Assembly: GCF_018130145.1 (NCBI RefSeq)
Contig: NZ_JAFCMB010000003.1
Coordinates: 579,996 to 643,995 of the forward strand
Source: Bradyrhizobium sp. AUGA SZCCT0176
GTDB lineage: Bacteria; Pseudomonadota; Alphaproteobacteria; Rhizobiales; Xanthobacteraceae
DNA length: 64,000 nt
Reading direction: 5' to 3'
Made by a program: the position numbers and the translations under genes. Position 1 is the stretch's first letter. Each line of letters opens with the position of its first letter. Of the stretch, positions 15,584-23,578 are shown piece by piece. A model generated the notes under the pieces. That model was not told the DNA's origin, made no database searches, and saw only the letters and a program-made list of their open reading frames with translations.

Positions 15584-16234
15584 CTATTCCCTCGCGCGCA
15601 AGATGCTGATCCGGGTTTCGTCGACGAAGTTCTTGATGTCCTGATCGGGCCTGCGGAACAGATTGCGCTCGACGCTGAGCGAACGGCCGCTGACCGTCTT
15701 GGTGCAGCGCTCCTTCAGGTAGACGCCGCCGACCGGCTGGTCTCCCGCGTCGGGCCGGCCTTCCGTGCAGGTCCAGCCTTCCTGGCCGTAGCGTGACTTG
15801 GCCTGTATCCCGAGCAGGAACGCCTTCTTCCGGATATAGAGACGCGCCTTCGGATCGGTCTCGATCTGCAAGCCGGCGACATGGCCGGTGTCGTCGATCA
15901 GCAGGGTCAGGATCGCCGGATGGCCTGCCACCATCGTGCCGTCGCGGCTGGTGAACGGATCGTAGCCAAACCGGATCGCCCGCATGGCCTTCGCGCCGGC
16001 AGGACAGTCGCGCCAGTTCTTCCAGCCGGCCAGCGTTCGCTTCGGATCATCCGCGCACGCAAAATCGACATAGCCAGTTTCAGTCAGATCGCTCGCGGCC
16101 ATTCCGAGCCTGATGTCACGCAGGTCGTTGCCGCCGAATTCTTCCGTCCGTGCCGGAGAGTGCGCCAATGCGACCGCCTGCCAGACAAGCAGGCCCGCAG
16201 CAACAACACCCGATAGCGTCAATCTGCTCATCAT
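15584..16234 (-). CDS. Periplasmic protein of unknown function in the PQQ-dehydrogenase operon
   Basis: 216 residues. Signal peptide 1-25 (MMSRLTLSGVVAAGLLVWQA, then VALAHS). The mature protein has four cysteines (FACADD, RDCPAG, WTCTEG, RCTKT) that could pair, and no membrane helix. No family is recognised. The ATG at 16234 overlaps the TGA of the cytochrome c gene (ATGA), so translation is coupled and the protein is probably made in equal amounts. By position it may help the dehydrogenase or its cytochrome, as XoxJ-type proteins do, but its sequence does not look like a solute-binding protein. Confidence 0.75.
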   Translation of the reverse strand: MMSRLTLSGVVAAGLLVWQAVALAHSPARTEEFGGNDLRDIRLGMAASDLTETGYVDFACADDPKRTLAGWKNWRDCPAGAKAMRAIRFGYDPFTSRDGTMVAGHPAILTLLIDDTGHVAGLQIETDPKARLYIRKKAFLLGIQAKSRYGQEGWTCTEGRPDAGDQPVGGVYLKERCTKTVSGRSLSVERNLFRRPDQDIKNFVDETRISILRARE

Positions 16235-16779
16235 TGGCTCTTCCCCGTGTTGGCGGTGGCATGATCCGGCTTTTGCGCCTCGGCCTTGTAGACGTCGCAG
16301 ACCCGCGACGAGCTTGAGAAGAAGGCGACGCATTCGGCGTAAGTAGGCTCGCCCGCTCCCTTGATGTGGGCGATCACGTAATCGGCGACGGCTTCGATAT
16401 CCTTGGGCCGCAGAAACGTTCCGCCCTCGGGCGGCATCTGTGCCCCCGCATCCTGGCGGTTCATGTCAAAGCATTTCACCTCATCGTAGGCGCCGCGCAC
16501 GAAGAACGGCATCCCCGTGCCCGGCCGTCCGCAGCCGACGGTTTCGATGATCTGTTCGCGCGTCAGCTCGGTCTTGCGCAGCGACAGCGCATCGCCGCCG
16601 TAGCCGCCGCCGCCATTGCCGTGCCATTTGTGGCAGCCCATGCAGTTGGCGCGGCCGAACACCGCCTTGCCGGCGCTGGTCGGATCCGAAACCTGCGCCG
16701 ACTGACCATAGGCAGAAAAATTCAGCGCGACGACGCTCACGAGCAGCATGCCCGCCGCCGGGAGTTTGTTTGACATCAT
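16231..16779 (-). CDS. Periplasmic cytochrome c, probable electron acceptor of the PQQ dehydrogenase
   Basis: 182 residues with a signal peptide (to ~25, SAYGQSA). One haem site, CMGCH, at ~43-47 is followed by a glycine-rich loop WHGNGGGGYGGDA. A likely Met ligand is in MPPEGGTFLRP. Two more Cys (VGCGRPG, VKCFD) and a C-terminal pair (AECVAF, RVCDVY) may form disulfides. It lies 62 bases behind the PQQ dehydrogenase gene, in the usual place for its cytochrome partner, with a strong hairpin between. The start at the first of two tandem ATGs (16779) is chosen; upstream codons are not signal-like. Confidence 0.85.
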   Translation of the reverse strand: MMSNKLPAAGMLLVSVVALNFSAYGQSAQVSDPTSAGKAVFGRANCMGCHKWHGNGGGGYGGDALSLRKTELTREQIIETVGCGRPGTGMPFFVRGAYDEVKCFDMNRQDAGAQMPPEGGTFLRPKDIEAVADYVIAHIKGAGEPTYAECVAFFSSSSRVCDVYKAEAQKPDHATANTGKSQ

Positions 16780-16804
16780 TATGGCGTCTCTTGTCGGGGA
16801 AGCG

Positions 16805-16831
16805 GGAGGGCCCGCCGCTGGCGGGCCCTCC
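16805..16831 (-). promoter_or_regulatory. Perfect 12-bp hairpin between dehydrogenase and cytochrome genes
   Basis: GGAGGGCCCGCC, loop GCT, GGCGGGCCCTCC: a perfect stem without a T-run, between the PQQ-dehydrogenase stop (16842) and the cytochrome start (16779). It may act as partial terminator or protect the upstream mRNA, giving more enzyme than cytochrome. Confidence 0.6.
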
Positions 16832-16841
16832 TTCGGGAATG

Positions 16842-18629
16842 TCAGAGCGCGAAGACGTAGAGCATCGATCCCGGCTGTATCTTCTTCAGCTCGGGCGTCG
16901 AATCGATGAACCACTTGTCCCAGGCGCCGCCGAGGCCGACCAGGATGGCGAGATATTGTTTGCCGTCGACCGAGAAGGTCATCGGCGGTGCATTGACGCC
17001 GCCGCCGGTGTTGAACTCCCAGAGCTTCTGCAACGACTTGGCATCAAGCGCCATCACCTCGCCGGATGGCTGGCCGGTGAAGACGAGATCTGATGTCGCC
17101 AGCATGCCGCCGAGATTCGGGAACGGCGTTTCCAGTTTGCCGGCGATCTTGCCGGTGGTGACGTCGATCGCCGTGACGCTGCCGGTGATCCTGAAGGGCT
17201 GGCTCGGGCCACCGCCGGTCCAGAACTCCCGGGGCTTCAGCTTGTCCGGCGTCATCACCTCAACCTTGATGCGGTTGCAGCTCTCGATCACCGGGATGTA
17301 CCAGAGCTTGAGGTCCGGATTGTAGGCCGTCGGCGGCCAGTTCTTGCCGCCCATGTTGCCGGGGCAGATGTCGGTTTCCATGTTGGTGCGGCTTGGCGTC
17401 ACCGACGCAATATAGGTCTGCACGGCCTTGTTCGGATCGTACTCGATCGGCTTGCCGCTCTCCGGGTCGAGCCCCTTGGTCCATGTGACCTTGTTGACGA
17501 ACGGCAGGCCCCAAACGAATTTTCCATTCGTGCGATCGATCGCATAGGCGAAACCGTTGCGGTCCGCTTCGAGCGCGAGCTTGCGCGTACCGCTCGGCCC
17601 GGGGATGTCCACCAGCACGTTTTCCGCCACGCTGTCATAGTCGTAAGGGTCGTTTGGCGTGTGCTGATAGTGCCACTTGATCTTGCCGGTATTGGCGTCA
17701 AGCGCCAGCGAACTGTCGGTGTAGAGGTTGTCGCCCGGCCGATACGCGTTATCCCAGTCCGGCCCGGGATTGCCGACGCCCCAGATGATGGTGTCGGTCG
17801 CGGGATCGTAGGTGCCGGTCACCCAGGTCGAGCCGCCGCCGGCGGCCATCGCGTTATTGTTGTCCTTCCAGGTCTCGCTGCCGGGCTCGCCCTTGCCGGG
17901 GATCGTATAGGTGCGCCAGACTTCCTTCTGGGTCGAAAGATCGGTGGCGGCGATCCAGCCGCGGATACCGTATTCCGCGCCGGCCACGCCTGTGATCGCC
18001 ATGTTCTTGACGATCAGCGGTGCGCCGGTGATGACCTCGCCCTTGTCCGGATCGGCCACGGAGCGCTGCCAGGCGACCTGGCCGGAGTCCTTCTTGGTTG
18101 CGATCAGCCGGCCGTCCAGCGTGTGGGAAATCACGAGATCGCCCCACAATGCGACGCCGCGATTATCGACGCCGCAACAGGCGACGGCACCCGCCCAGTC
18201 ACGGTCGGTCTTGGGATCCATCTTCCAGACCAGCGCGCCGCGCCCGCCATGCGCATCGATCTTGTAGACCGAGCCCCATCCATCGGTGACGTAGAGAAAG
18301 CCGTTCTCGGCAATGGGCGTGCCTTCCAGGCCGGCATGGCTCCAGATGCCGCCGGGCTCGATGCCGCCAAGGTGCATCGTCCAGGCGACCTTCAGGTTCT
18401 TCACGGTATCGCGGTTGATCTCCTTCAGCGTGGAGAACCGGTGACCCGCATAATTCTGATGATGATGAAGCCAGTTGCCGGCTTCCTTGTCGACGTTGAG
18501 CAGCCGTTCCTGATTGACCTCGTCCGCGGCGGAGACGGGCGTTACGCCCGCAGCGCTTGCGGCTGCCAATGCAACGGCAAGCAGACAGGCTCGCGTTGAC
18601 ATTTTCGTGTGACCTGAAGATCGCTCCAT
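16842..18629 (-). CDS. PQQ-dependent alcohol dehydrogenase, lanthanide-type metal site
   Basis: 595 residues: signal peptide (1-35), then the eight-bladed quinoprotein propeller. Seen: adjacent cysteines C151-C152 (ACCGVDNRG, the disulfide over PQQ), E219 in AGAEYGIRGW, N287 in GNPGPDW, and D330-Y-D332 in PNDPYDYDSV. In this family the first Asp is catalytic, and an extra Asp two residues on marks lanthanide-dependent enzymes (XoxF/PedH), while calcium enzymes have a small residue there. It oxidises methanol or other alcohols in the periplasm and passes electrons to cytochrome c; substrate not certain. The ATG at 18629 has GGAAGG about 9 bases upstream. 13-bp tandem repeats lie just upstream. 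Confidence 0.88.
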   Translation of the reverse strand: MERSSGHTKMSTRACLLAVALAAASAAGVTPVSAADEVNQERLLNVDKEAGNWLHHHQNYAGHRFSTLKEINRDTVKNLKVAWTMHLGGIEPGGIWSHAGLEGTPIAENGFLYVTDGWGSVYKIDAHGGRGALVWKMDPKTDRDWAGAVACCGVDNRGVALWGDLVISHTLDGRLIATKKDSGQVAWQRSVADPDKGEVITGAPLIVKNMAITGVAGAEYGIRGWIAATDLSTQKEVWRTYTIPGKGEPGSETWKDNNNAMAAGGGSTWVTGTYDPATDTIIWGVGNPGPDWDNAYRPGDNLYTDSSLALDANTGKIKWHYQHTPNDPYDYDSVAENVLVDIPGPSGTRKLALEADRNGFAYAIDRTNGKFVWGLPFVNKVTWTKGLDPESGKPIEYDPNKAVQTYIASVTPSRTNMETDICPGNMGGKNWPPTAYNPDLKLWYIPVIESCNRIKVEVMTPDKLKPREFWTGGGPSQPFRITGSVTAIDVTTGKIAGKLETPFPNLGGMLATSDLVFTGQPSGEVMALDAKSLQKLWEFNTGGGVNAPPMTFSVDGKQYLAILVGLGGAWDKWFIDSTPELKKIQPGSMLYVFAL

Positions 18630-18657
18630 GATTAATGCCTTCCTTGTTGGCGGGTTG

Positions 18658-18721
18658 TTGTTGGCAGTTCATGTTGGCATTGTTGTTGGCAGTTCTTGTT
18701 GGCAGTTCTTGTTGGCAGTTC
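18658..18721 (-). repeat. 13-bp tandem repeat array upstream of the PQQ dehydrogenase gene
   Basis: Four exact copies of TTGTTGGCAGTTC at 18658, 18683, 18696 and 18709, with an imperfect 12-base unit ATGTTGGCATTG between the first and second. The array ends about 29 bases before the start codon, so it lies in the promoter or 5' leader. It may be a set of binding sites or a slippage-prone tract that varies in copy number. Confidence 0.9.
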
Positions 18722-18800
18722 TTGTCGGATTAAACGTCCGGCTTGTCCGGGCGTCCCGCCGACGGGCCCTGTTCAGAGCTTCACCAGTCTGCTGTCGCGA

Positions 18801-19295
18801 TCAGGGCGTTCGCGAAATGTGCACCTCCGTTTCTTTGGTGCCGGCCTTCTGGAATACGATGGCGCACGTGAAGGCCTCGCCGGCGACGAGCTTCTGCCGC
18901 GTCTGCAGCAGCATGACGTGATAGCCGTCCGGCTTGAGTTCGATCGTCTTGCCTTGCGGAATCGGGATCGACTTGATCTCGCGCTTCGCGGGCGCGCCCT
19001 CGCCGCGATCGACGGTGTGCTTCTCGGAGAAATTCGCAAACGGACAACGGACGCGCAGCAGGGCGTCGGCTTCGGCCGCATCGTTTTTGATCGTCATCAG
19101 CAGCGGGAGATTGATGCCAATCTCGTCGGACGCGGACACCCAGGCGTTGGTCACCTGCAGCGCATCACCGGCAGCGGCGAAGCCGGGCGTCAGCGCAAGT
19201 TTCAGCCCAAGCCCGGCAGCAAGTCCAAGCGCCAGCAGCGGCCAGCGGGGACTTGCAGGCAAAGGATGCCTAAAGGAACAGGCTGTCCGATTCAT
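18801..19295 (-). CDS. PCu(A)C-family periplasmic copper chaperone-like protein
   Basis: 164 residues. Signal peptide or anchor ~1-44, then a PCuAC/DUF461 domain: LQVTNAWVSAS, EKHTVD and GYHVMLLQTRQKLVAGEAFT. The usual H(M)x10Mx21HxM copper ligands are only partly kept (HVM present, upstream Met changed), so copper binding is uncertain. These proteins deliver copper to oxidases. The ATG at 19295 is chosen because GGGAGG lies nine bases upstream; the ATG at 19304 would have no spacing. It precedes the PQQ dehydrogenase gene on the same strand with a 171-base gap holding the repeats. Confidence 0.75.
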   Translation of the reverse strand: MNRTACSFRHPLPASPRWPLLALGLAAGLGLKLALTPGFAAAGDALQVTNAWVSASDEIGINLPLLMTIKNDAAEADALLRVRCPFANFSEKHTVDRGEGAPAKREIKSIPIPQGKTIELKPDGYHVMLLQTRQKLVAGEAFTCAIVFQKAGTKETEVHISRTP

Positions 19296-19612
19296 CGGCG
19301 CCATCCTCCCACGATCTTTTCTTGTTTCTTGGCTCTTAGATTACGCCCTTGGGTATTCCACTTCTTCCCAAATTGGGGCGGCGATAGGGCCGCGTGTGGA
19401 AAATGATTCCAGCAACTCGCTCTTCCCGGGTATGCCGCGCGCCGGTGTTGATGTCAGAGCGGCTTGAGGCAGCGAGCCGAGCGCCGTGGCATACAGTACA
19501 CCGTGGCGATCCATCACTGACGTCTCTGCCATACCCGAGCCGCTTCACTCGTTGAGCTTTGCCCGCCGGACTCGCTGCGCTGACGCGGCCTACGCGGTCG
19601 TGGTCGCCACCC
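19296..19612. other. Spacer without recognisable gene
   Basis: About 315 bases. It holds the likely PCuAC promoter and CCCAAATTGGGG at 19367-19378, similar to the palindrome in the sulfur control region. Short frames here have no domain or ribosome binding site. Confidence 0.4.
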
Positions 19613-20410
19613 TTAGGCAGGCAAGGGCCAGGTGATATCCTTGCCCTTCAGTTCCTTGTAGCGTCGCGCGTGAGCACGGATGCTTCCGAGATCGGACATG
19701 CCGCGCGACAGCCAATCCCGATCAAGGCGAGCGGCATTGTCGATTGCTGCCATGGTGGTCGCCTGAAGCGCGCGCTTCGAGAAGGCATAGGCAGTATAGC
19801 AGTCCGGTGGCACCAGCGCCGCCCAGGCGATGGCTGCATCCCGCACCTGATCCGGTGCGACCGTCTGCTGAACAATGCCCAATCGAGTCGCGGCCGCAAG
19901 ATCATGGATTTGACCGAACAGCGTCAACTCGAATGCCGCGCGCGGACCGACGGCGTGTTTGATGATCTCGCAGTAGACGGCTGGCATCGGGATGCCGATT
20001 GGCACCTCGTTCAATGAGAATTGCAGTGGACCTTCGCCCGCTATGCGGTGATCACAATCAAGCGCAGTAATCAACCCACCAGCGTAGGCGTGACCGTTGA
20101 TTGCCGCCACCGTTGGCCGTGGGTAGGTGAACAGACGCAGGTTCGTAGCCCGGTAAGCGTCGAACCAGGCGTCGATCTCCTTGAGCGAGCGGCGCGCGAA
20201 TAACGGAAAGTGATGGTCAAAGTCGAGGCCGGCGGTGAAAACCGCACCCGATCCGGTCAGGACCACAGCGCAATCGCCGAACTCGGTTTCGAGACGGTCG
20301 AATGCTGCATGGAGATCGGCGAAGAAAGCCGGATTTTGTGCGTTGACCTTGTTGGTGTTCATGGTCACCACAGCGACATGCGGGTGCTGGCGTTCGATGG
20401 TCCAGGGCAT
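19613..20410 (-). CDS. Enoyl-CoA hydratase/isomerase family protein
   Basis: 265 residues, a complete crotonase fold. The two oxyanion-hole regions are visible: AVFTAGLDFDHHF (near 57-69) and NGHAYAGGLITALDCDHRIA (near 104-123). The catalytic glutamates of true hydratases are not obvious, so it may be an isomerase or another crotonase enzyme acting on acyl-CoA. It is followed upstream by an amidohydrolase fragment on the same strand, suggesting a once larger degradation operon controlled by the broken AraC gene. Confidence 0.85.
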   Translation of the reverse strand: MPWTIERQHPHVAVVTMNTNKVNAQNPAFFADLHAAFDRLETEFGDCAVVLTGSGAVFTAGLDFDHHFPLFARRSLKEIDAWFDAYRATNLRLFTYPRPTVAAINGHAYAGGLITALDCDHRIAGEGPLQFSLNEVPIGIPMPAVYCEIIKHAVGPRAAFELTLFGQIHDLAAATRLGIVQQTVAPDQVRDAAIAWAALVPPDCYTAYAFSKRALQATTMAAIDNAARLDRDWLSRGMSDLGSIRAHARRYKELKGKDITWPLPA

Positions 20411-20422
20411 CGGGCGATCCTC

Positions 20423-20540
20423 TCAGGCAAGCTTGAACAAGCGCCGGGCGTTGTGCGCCAGGAATGCCGACTGAGCTTTGGCACCATCGGGCCTGTTGCG
20501 CACGAATGCGCGTGCCGGCCAATGGCGAACGCGAACCGGC
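20423..20540 (-). pseudogene. C-terminal remnant of an amidohydrolase-family gene
   Basis: The minus strand reads GAKAQSAFLAHNARRLFKLA to a TGA at 20423. FLAHNARRLFKL closely resembles the GxNAxRLFxL end of metal-dependent amidohydrolase-2 proteins. Only about 40 codons remain; the metal-binding part is missing and the AraC-type gene begins in another frame directly upstream. No start codon serves it. Confidence 0.45.
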
Positions 20541-21406
20541 TCAATGAGCTTTAGTTGTGGCCTCAAGGGGCCATACCGCGATCCTTAGACGGCTGGACGG
20601 ACCTGTGTCTTGAAGAAATCGGACAGCCCGCGCGTGACGCCCGCGCCATGCTTGCTTGAATGCACCGGGCGTAACACCGGCGTGCCGCCGAAACTCCCTG
20701 GTCAGGTGAGCCTGGTCGGAAAACCCGAGATTAAAGGCGATAGCTGACAGCCCGGCACCTCGGGTCGCAATTTCATAGACTGAGCGGCGGAACCGCTGCA
20801 TTGCCATGAAGCGCTTCGGCGGAAAACCGGTCGCTGTTCTCATCCTCCGGTGAAGCGTCCTGACCGAGCCGCCTACGTGGCTTGCAAGATTGCCAACCCG
20901 GTCGCGTGACGTCTCAAAGTAATCGCTACTGATGAGTGAGCCGTGCGGCGCGTGTTGCGAAAGCGCAAACACGACCTGGTCCAGGGAATTCAGGATGTCG
21001 AGACACGATGGACTTGTACTGATGACGCGCGCCAGGGTCTGCTGGCACGCGACAATCGTCGGGTCCTCCGTGCGCAACGGACCCGACCAATTCGGCTTGA
21101 ACTTGATGCCGATGATCCAGCCGGAAAACGCCCTGCCCTTCTTCCGATGACCAAAGCTTGGTTCGTTCACGACCACTTTGCCGCTATGTCCTGATCCCGG
21201 GACGCTTTCTCGAAAGCTGAAGGCGAGTTCCCTGAGCGGAGAGGCAAACGTCAGGCGGTCTGCCGTCAGCCGCCCCGATCCTTCAGGACGTAGATTGAAT
21301 CTACAAACTTGCTGTGGTCCTGCAGCGGTGCGAACTCGGCGTAAAAAGAGGGGCGCGCGAACAGATGTTCGCCATCTTCGGTTATCCGGATGGTTCGCGT
21401 GGCCAA
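20541..21406 (-). pseudogene. AraC-family transcriptional regulator with a frameshift
   Basis: The longest frame (from GTG/ATG 21176) holds only the C-terminal part, including the two helix-turn-helix motifs (VGGSVRTLHRRMRTATGFPP, GLSAIAFNLGFSDQAHLTRE). The missing N-terminus is encoded just upstream in two frames: EDGEHLFARPSFYAEFAPLQ then DHSKFVDSIYVLKDRG, and after a one-base loss near 21269-21276, RLTADRLTFASPLRELAFSF leading into the annotated frame. Restored, the protein is ~288 residues, normal for AraC regulators, starting at a TTG at 21406 next to the DUF7662 stop. Either a real mutation or a sequencing error in a G/C run. Confidence 0.7.
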
Positions 21407-21407
21407 C

Positions 21408-21743
21408 CTATCTCCTCACCTTCATCTTCTTGAACTTCACGCTCTTGCCGTCCGCCTGCCTTGTCGCGATGTAGCCGGCCTCGAGGCAGGCTTCGCGCTG
21501 CGGCATCTTCTCCTGCGGACTGCGCTCGGTTTCCCACCACGAGGCCCGGTGCGCCGCGCGCGGCAGGGCGGCATCGATGATCTCCTCGATCTGTTCGAAG
21601 GTCAGCACGAATTCGGGCAGCTTCTGCTTCTTCAGATAATCCCGCAGCAAATCGTAATCGTTCACCCGTATCCCCGTCGTTTTGCGCAATGCCGCCGATC
21701 CCGGCAACCAAGCGTTAACCGATCGGCGCATCGTTGTCGCCAT
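21408..21743 (-). CDS. DUF7662-like small protein
   Basis: 111 residues. The conserved part begins at YDLLRDYLKKQKLPEFVLTF, then EQIEEIIDAALPRAA and ASWWETE, and ends in a short basic strand KSVKFKKMKV. This YDxLxxYL...FxxIExIIxxxLPxSA...WW pattern is the DUF7662 family, small cytoplasmic proteins of unknown role sometimes near restriction or toxin genes. The first ~25 residues are not conserved, so the true start may be the GTG at the VNDYD position (~21668). It is immediately upstream of the frameshifted AraC gene. Confidence 0.6.
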   Translation of the reverse strand: MATTMRRSVNAWLPGSAALRKTTGIRVNDYDLLRDYLKKQKLPEFVLTFEQIEEIIDAALPRAAHRASWWETERSPQEKMPQREACLEAGYIATRQADGKSVKFKKMKVRR

Positions 21744-21794
21744 TTAAGGCCGCGACAAGGTTTCCGGTGCATTGAGGATGGCTGGGAGCGGACG

Positions 21795-23303
21795 ATGTTG
21801 TTCGGACGGCGCATAGACTTGGCCAAAAAACGGGCCCATCGGCCCTGGCGGCTGTCGGCCAAGTTGCTGATCGCCTCCTCCGTGGCCACCGTGATCGGCT
21901 TCTCCGCGATCTGCGCCAACGTGATGCTCGACATGCGGCGCGGCGAGGAAGAGCTGGCCCGCCAGACGCTCGAAAACCTCGCCGCCGGCATCGACGCCGA
22001 CATCGGACGCAATATCGAGCTCTACGACCAGTCGCTGCGCGCGGTCGCCAGCAATCTGGTGATGCCGGAGCTCAAGGACGTCAGCAAGGAAATCCGCCAT
22101 CTGATCCTGTTCGACCGCGCCGCCTCCGCCAAGCATTTCGGCGCGATCCAGGTGTTCGACGCGTCGGGGCGATTGTGGATCGATGCTTCCTCGCTCGACC
22201 CGCGGCCGGAGAACCGCGCCGATGAGGAATATTTTGCGGTCCATCGCAGCAATCCGGACGAGGGCCTGTTCGTCAGCCGCCCGATGCTGCATCGCGGCGC
22301 CTATTCGATCGTGCTGAGCCGGCGCATCGCCGACGCCGAAGGCCGCTTTCTCGGCGTGGCCGCAGGTTCGATCCGGTTCAGCTACTTCCATGAGCTGTTC
22401 GACCGATTGAACCTCAGTCCCGACGATACGATCACCGTGCTGCGCCGCGACCGCACCATCATCATGCGCAAGCCGTTCAACCTCGACATCATCGGCAAGA
22501 ACCTGGCGACGGTGCGAAGCTGGAACGCGAACAATCTGAAGCCCAGCGGGTCATATGCCGGGCAAGGCCCTGTCGATGCGACACCCCGGCTCTATGTCCG
22601 GCGAGACAGCAGCGGTCCGCTCTATGTCGTGGTCGGAAAACCGCTCGAAGCCGTCTTCCGGCTTTGGCAACGGGAAGTGATCCGGATCGGCGCCATCATG
22701 ACCGCGCTGATCCTGTTCGTGCTCGGCACCACCTTCTTCCTCGGGCGCGAGATCAGCCGCCGCGCCCAGGCCGAGGACAAGCTCGAGGAACTCGCCACCA
22801 CCGACGCGCTCACCGGCCTGAAGAACCGGCGCAAGTTCGATCTCGAGATCGATATGGAGTGGCGGCGCGCGGTGCGCAGCAGGACGCCGGTCGCGCTATT
22901 GATGATCGATGCCGATCATTTCAAATCCTACAACGACAATTATGGCCACCAGGCCGGCGACCAGGTGCTGGTCGGCATTGCGATCTGCATCTCCGACTCG
23001 GTCAGACGCGCCGGCGATTGCGGGGCACGGTTCGGCGGCGAGGAATTCGCGGTGCTGTTGCCGGGGATCTCGGTCACTGAGGCGCTCGCGGTCGCCGAAA
23101 ACATCCGGCACAAGGTCGCGCATTGGTCGGAGGAGCCGGAAGTCACGACCGTCAGCATCGGCGTCGCCAGCATGATGCCATCAGCGGGGCTGGACTGGCC
23201 TGACCTGATCGCGGCCGCCGACAAGGCGCTCTATGCCGCCAAAGCCAATGGCCGCAACCAGACCGTGGTCGCCAACCTTCCGCAATTGGCGATGGTGGCT
23301 TAG
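21795..23303 (+). CDS. Diguanylate cyclase with periplasmic Cache-type sensor
   Basis: 502 residues. A first helix (LLIASSVATVIGFSAICANV), a periplasmic double-Cache-like sensor (~55-290), a second helix (IGAIMTALILFVLGTTFFLG), and a GGDEF domain (~330-500). The catalytic motif RFGGEEF is intact, and RAGD five residues before it is an RxxD inhibitory site, so it should make c-di-GMP with feedback control. It opposes the phosphodiesterase at 7899-10775. Start at ATG 21795; frames further upstream overlap the divergent DUF7662 gene and are not conserved. Confidence 0.9.
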   Translation: MLFGRRIDLAKKRAHRPWRLSAKLLIASSVATVIGFSAICANVMLDMRRGEEELARQTLENLAAGIDADIGRNIELYDQSLRAVASNLVMPELKDVSKEIRHLILFDRAASAKHFGAIQVFDASGRLWIDASSLDPRPENRADEEYFAVHRSNPDEGLFVSRPMLHRGAYSIVLSRRIADAEGRFLGVAAGSIRFSYFHELFDRLNLSPDDTITVLRRDRTIIMRKPFNLDIIGKNLATVRSWNANNLKPSGSYAGQGPVDATPRLYVRRDSSGPLYVVVGKPLEAVFRLWQREVIRIGAIMTALILFVLGTTFFLGREISRRAQAEDKLEELATTDALTGLKNRRKFDLEIDMEWRRAVRSRTPVALLMIDADHFKSYNDNYGHQAGDQVLVGIAICISDSVRRAGDCGARFGGEEFAVLLPGISVTEALAVAENIRHKVAHWSEEPEVTTVSIGVASMMPSAGLDWPDLIAAADKALYAAKANGRNQTVVANLPQLAMVA

Positions 23304-23315
23304 GGGAAAACGGCG

Positions 23316-23432
23316 CTACTTCTTCTGTGCCGGAACATGAATTCCGTAGTCGCGCTTCTTTACTGGTCCATCGAGATAGGCTTTGGCCTCTTCGAGCCCG
23401 GCCTTGATCTTGTCGAACGCGGCTTTTGCCAT
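23316..23432 (-). CDS. 38-residue protein resembling the N-terminus of HigA/XRE-type antitoxins
   Basis: Translates as MAKAAFDKIKAGLEEAKAYL followed by a short tail ending PAQKK. The AFDKIxAGLEEAxAYLDG start is the usual N-terminus of XRE-family antitoxin-like regulators in this group, but the helix-turn-helix that should follow is absent. GGAGAGGG lies four bases before the ATG, a strong ribosome binding site. It may be a stable truncated peptide or a decaying antitoxin; no toxin gene is next to it. It starts 13 bases beyond the end of the diguanylate cyclase gene, convergent. Confidence 0.55.
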   Translation of the reverse strand: MAKAAFDKIKAGLEEAKAYLDGPVKKRDYGIHVPAQKK

Positions 23433-23479
23433 TTCCCTCTCCGATCGCTCTTCATTGGGAGCGAAGCAATCCAACCACT

Positions 23480-23578
23480 GTCATTCCGGGGCGATGCGCA
23501 GCATCGAACCCGGAATCTCGAGATCCCCCGATGTGCAATTGCACATCTGAGGTTCGCATCTTCGATGCGCCCCGGGAT
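23480..23578. repeat. Extragenic palindromic element, family B, copy 1
   Basis: GTCATTCCGGGGCG..CGAACCCGGAATCTCGAGAT is paired with GGTTCGCATC..GCGCCCCGGGATGAC, with GTGCAATTGCAC at the centre. Related copies lie at 28049 and 40793. Confidence 0.85.

Noticed and set aside
18658..18721. CRISPR array
   Set aside because: Units are 13 bases in direct tandem with no spacers and no cas genes.
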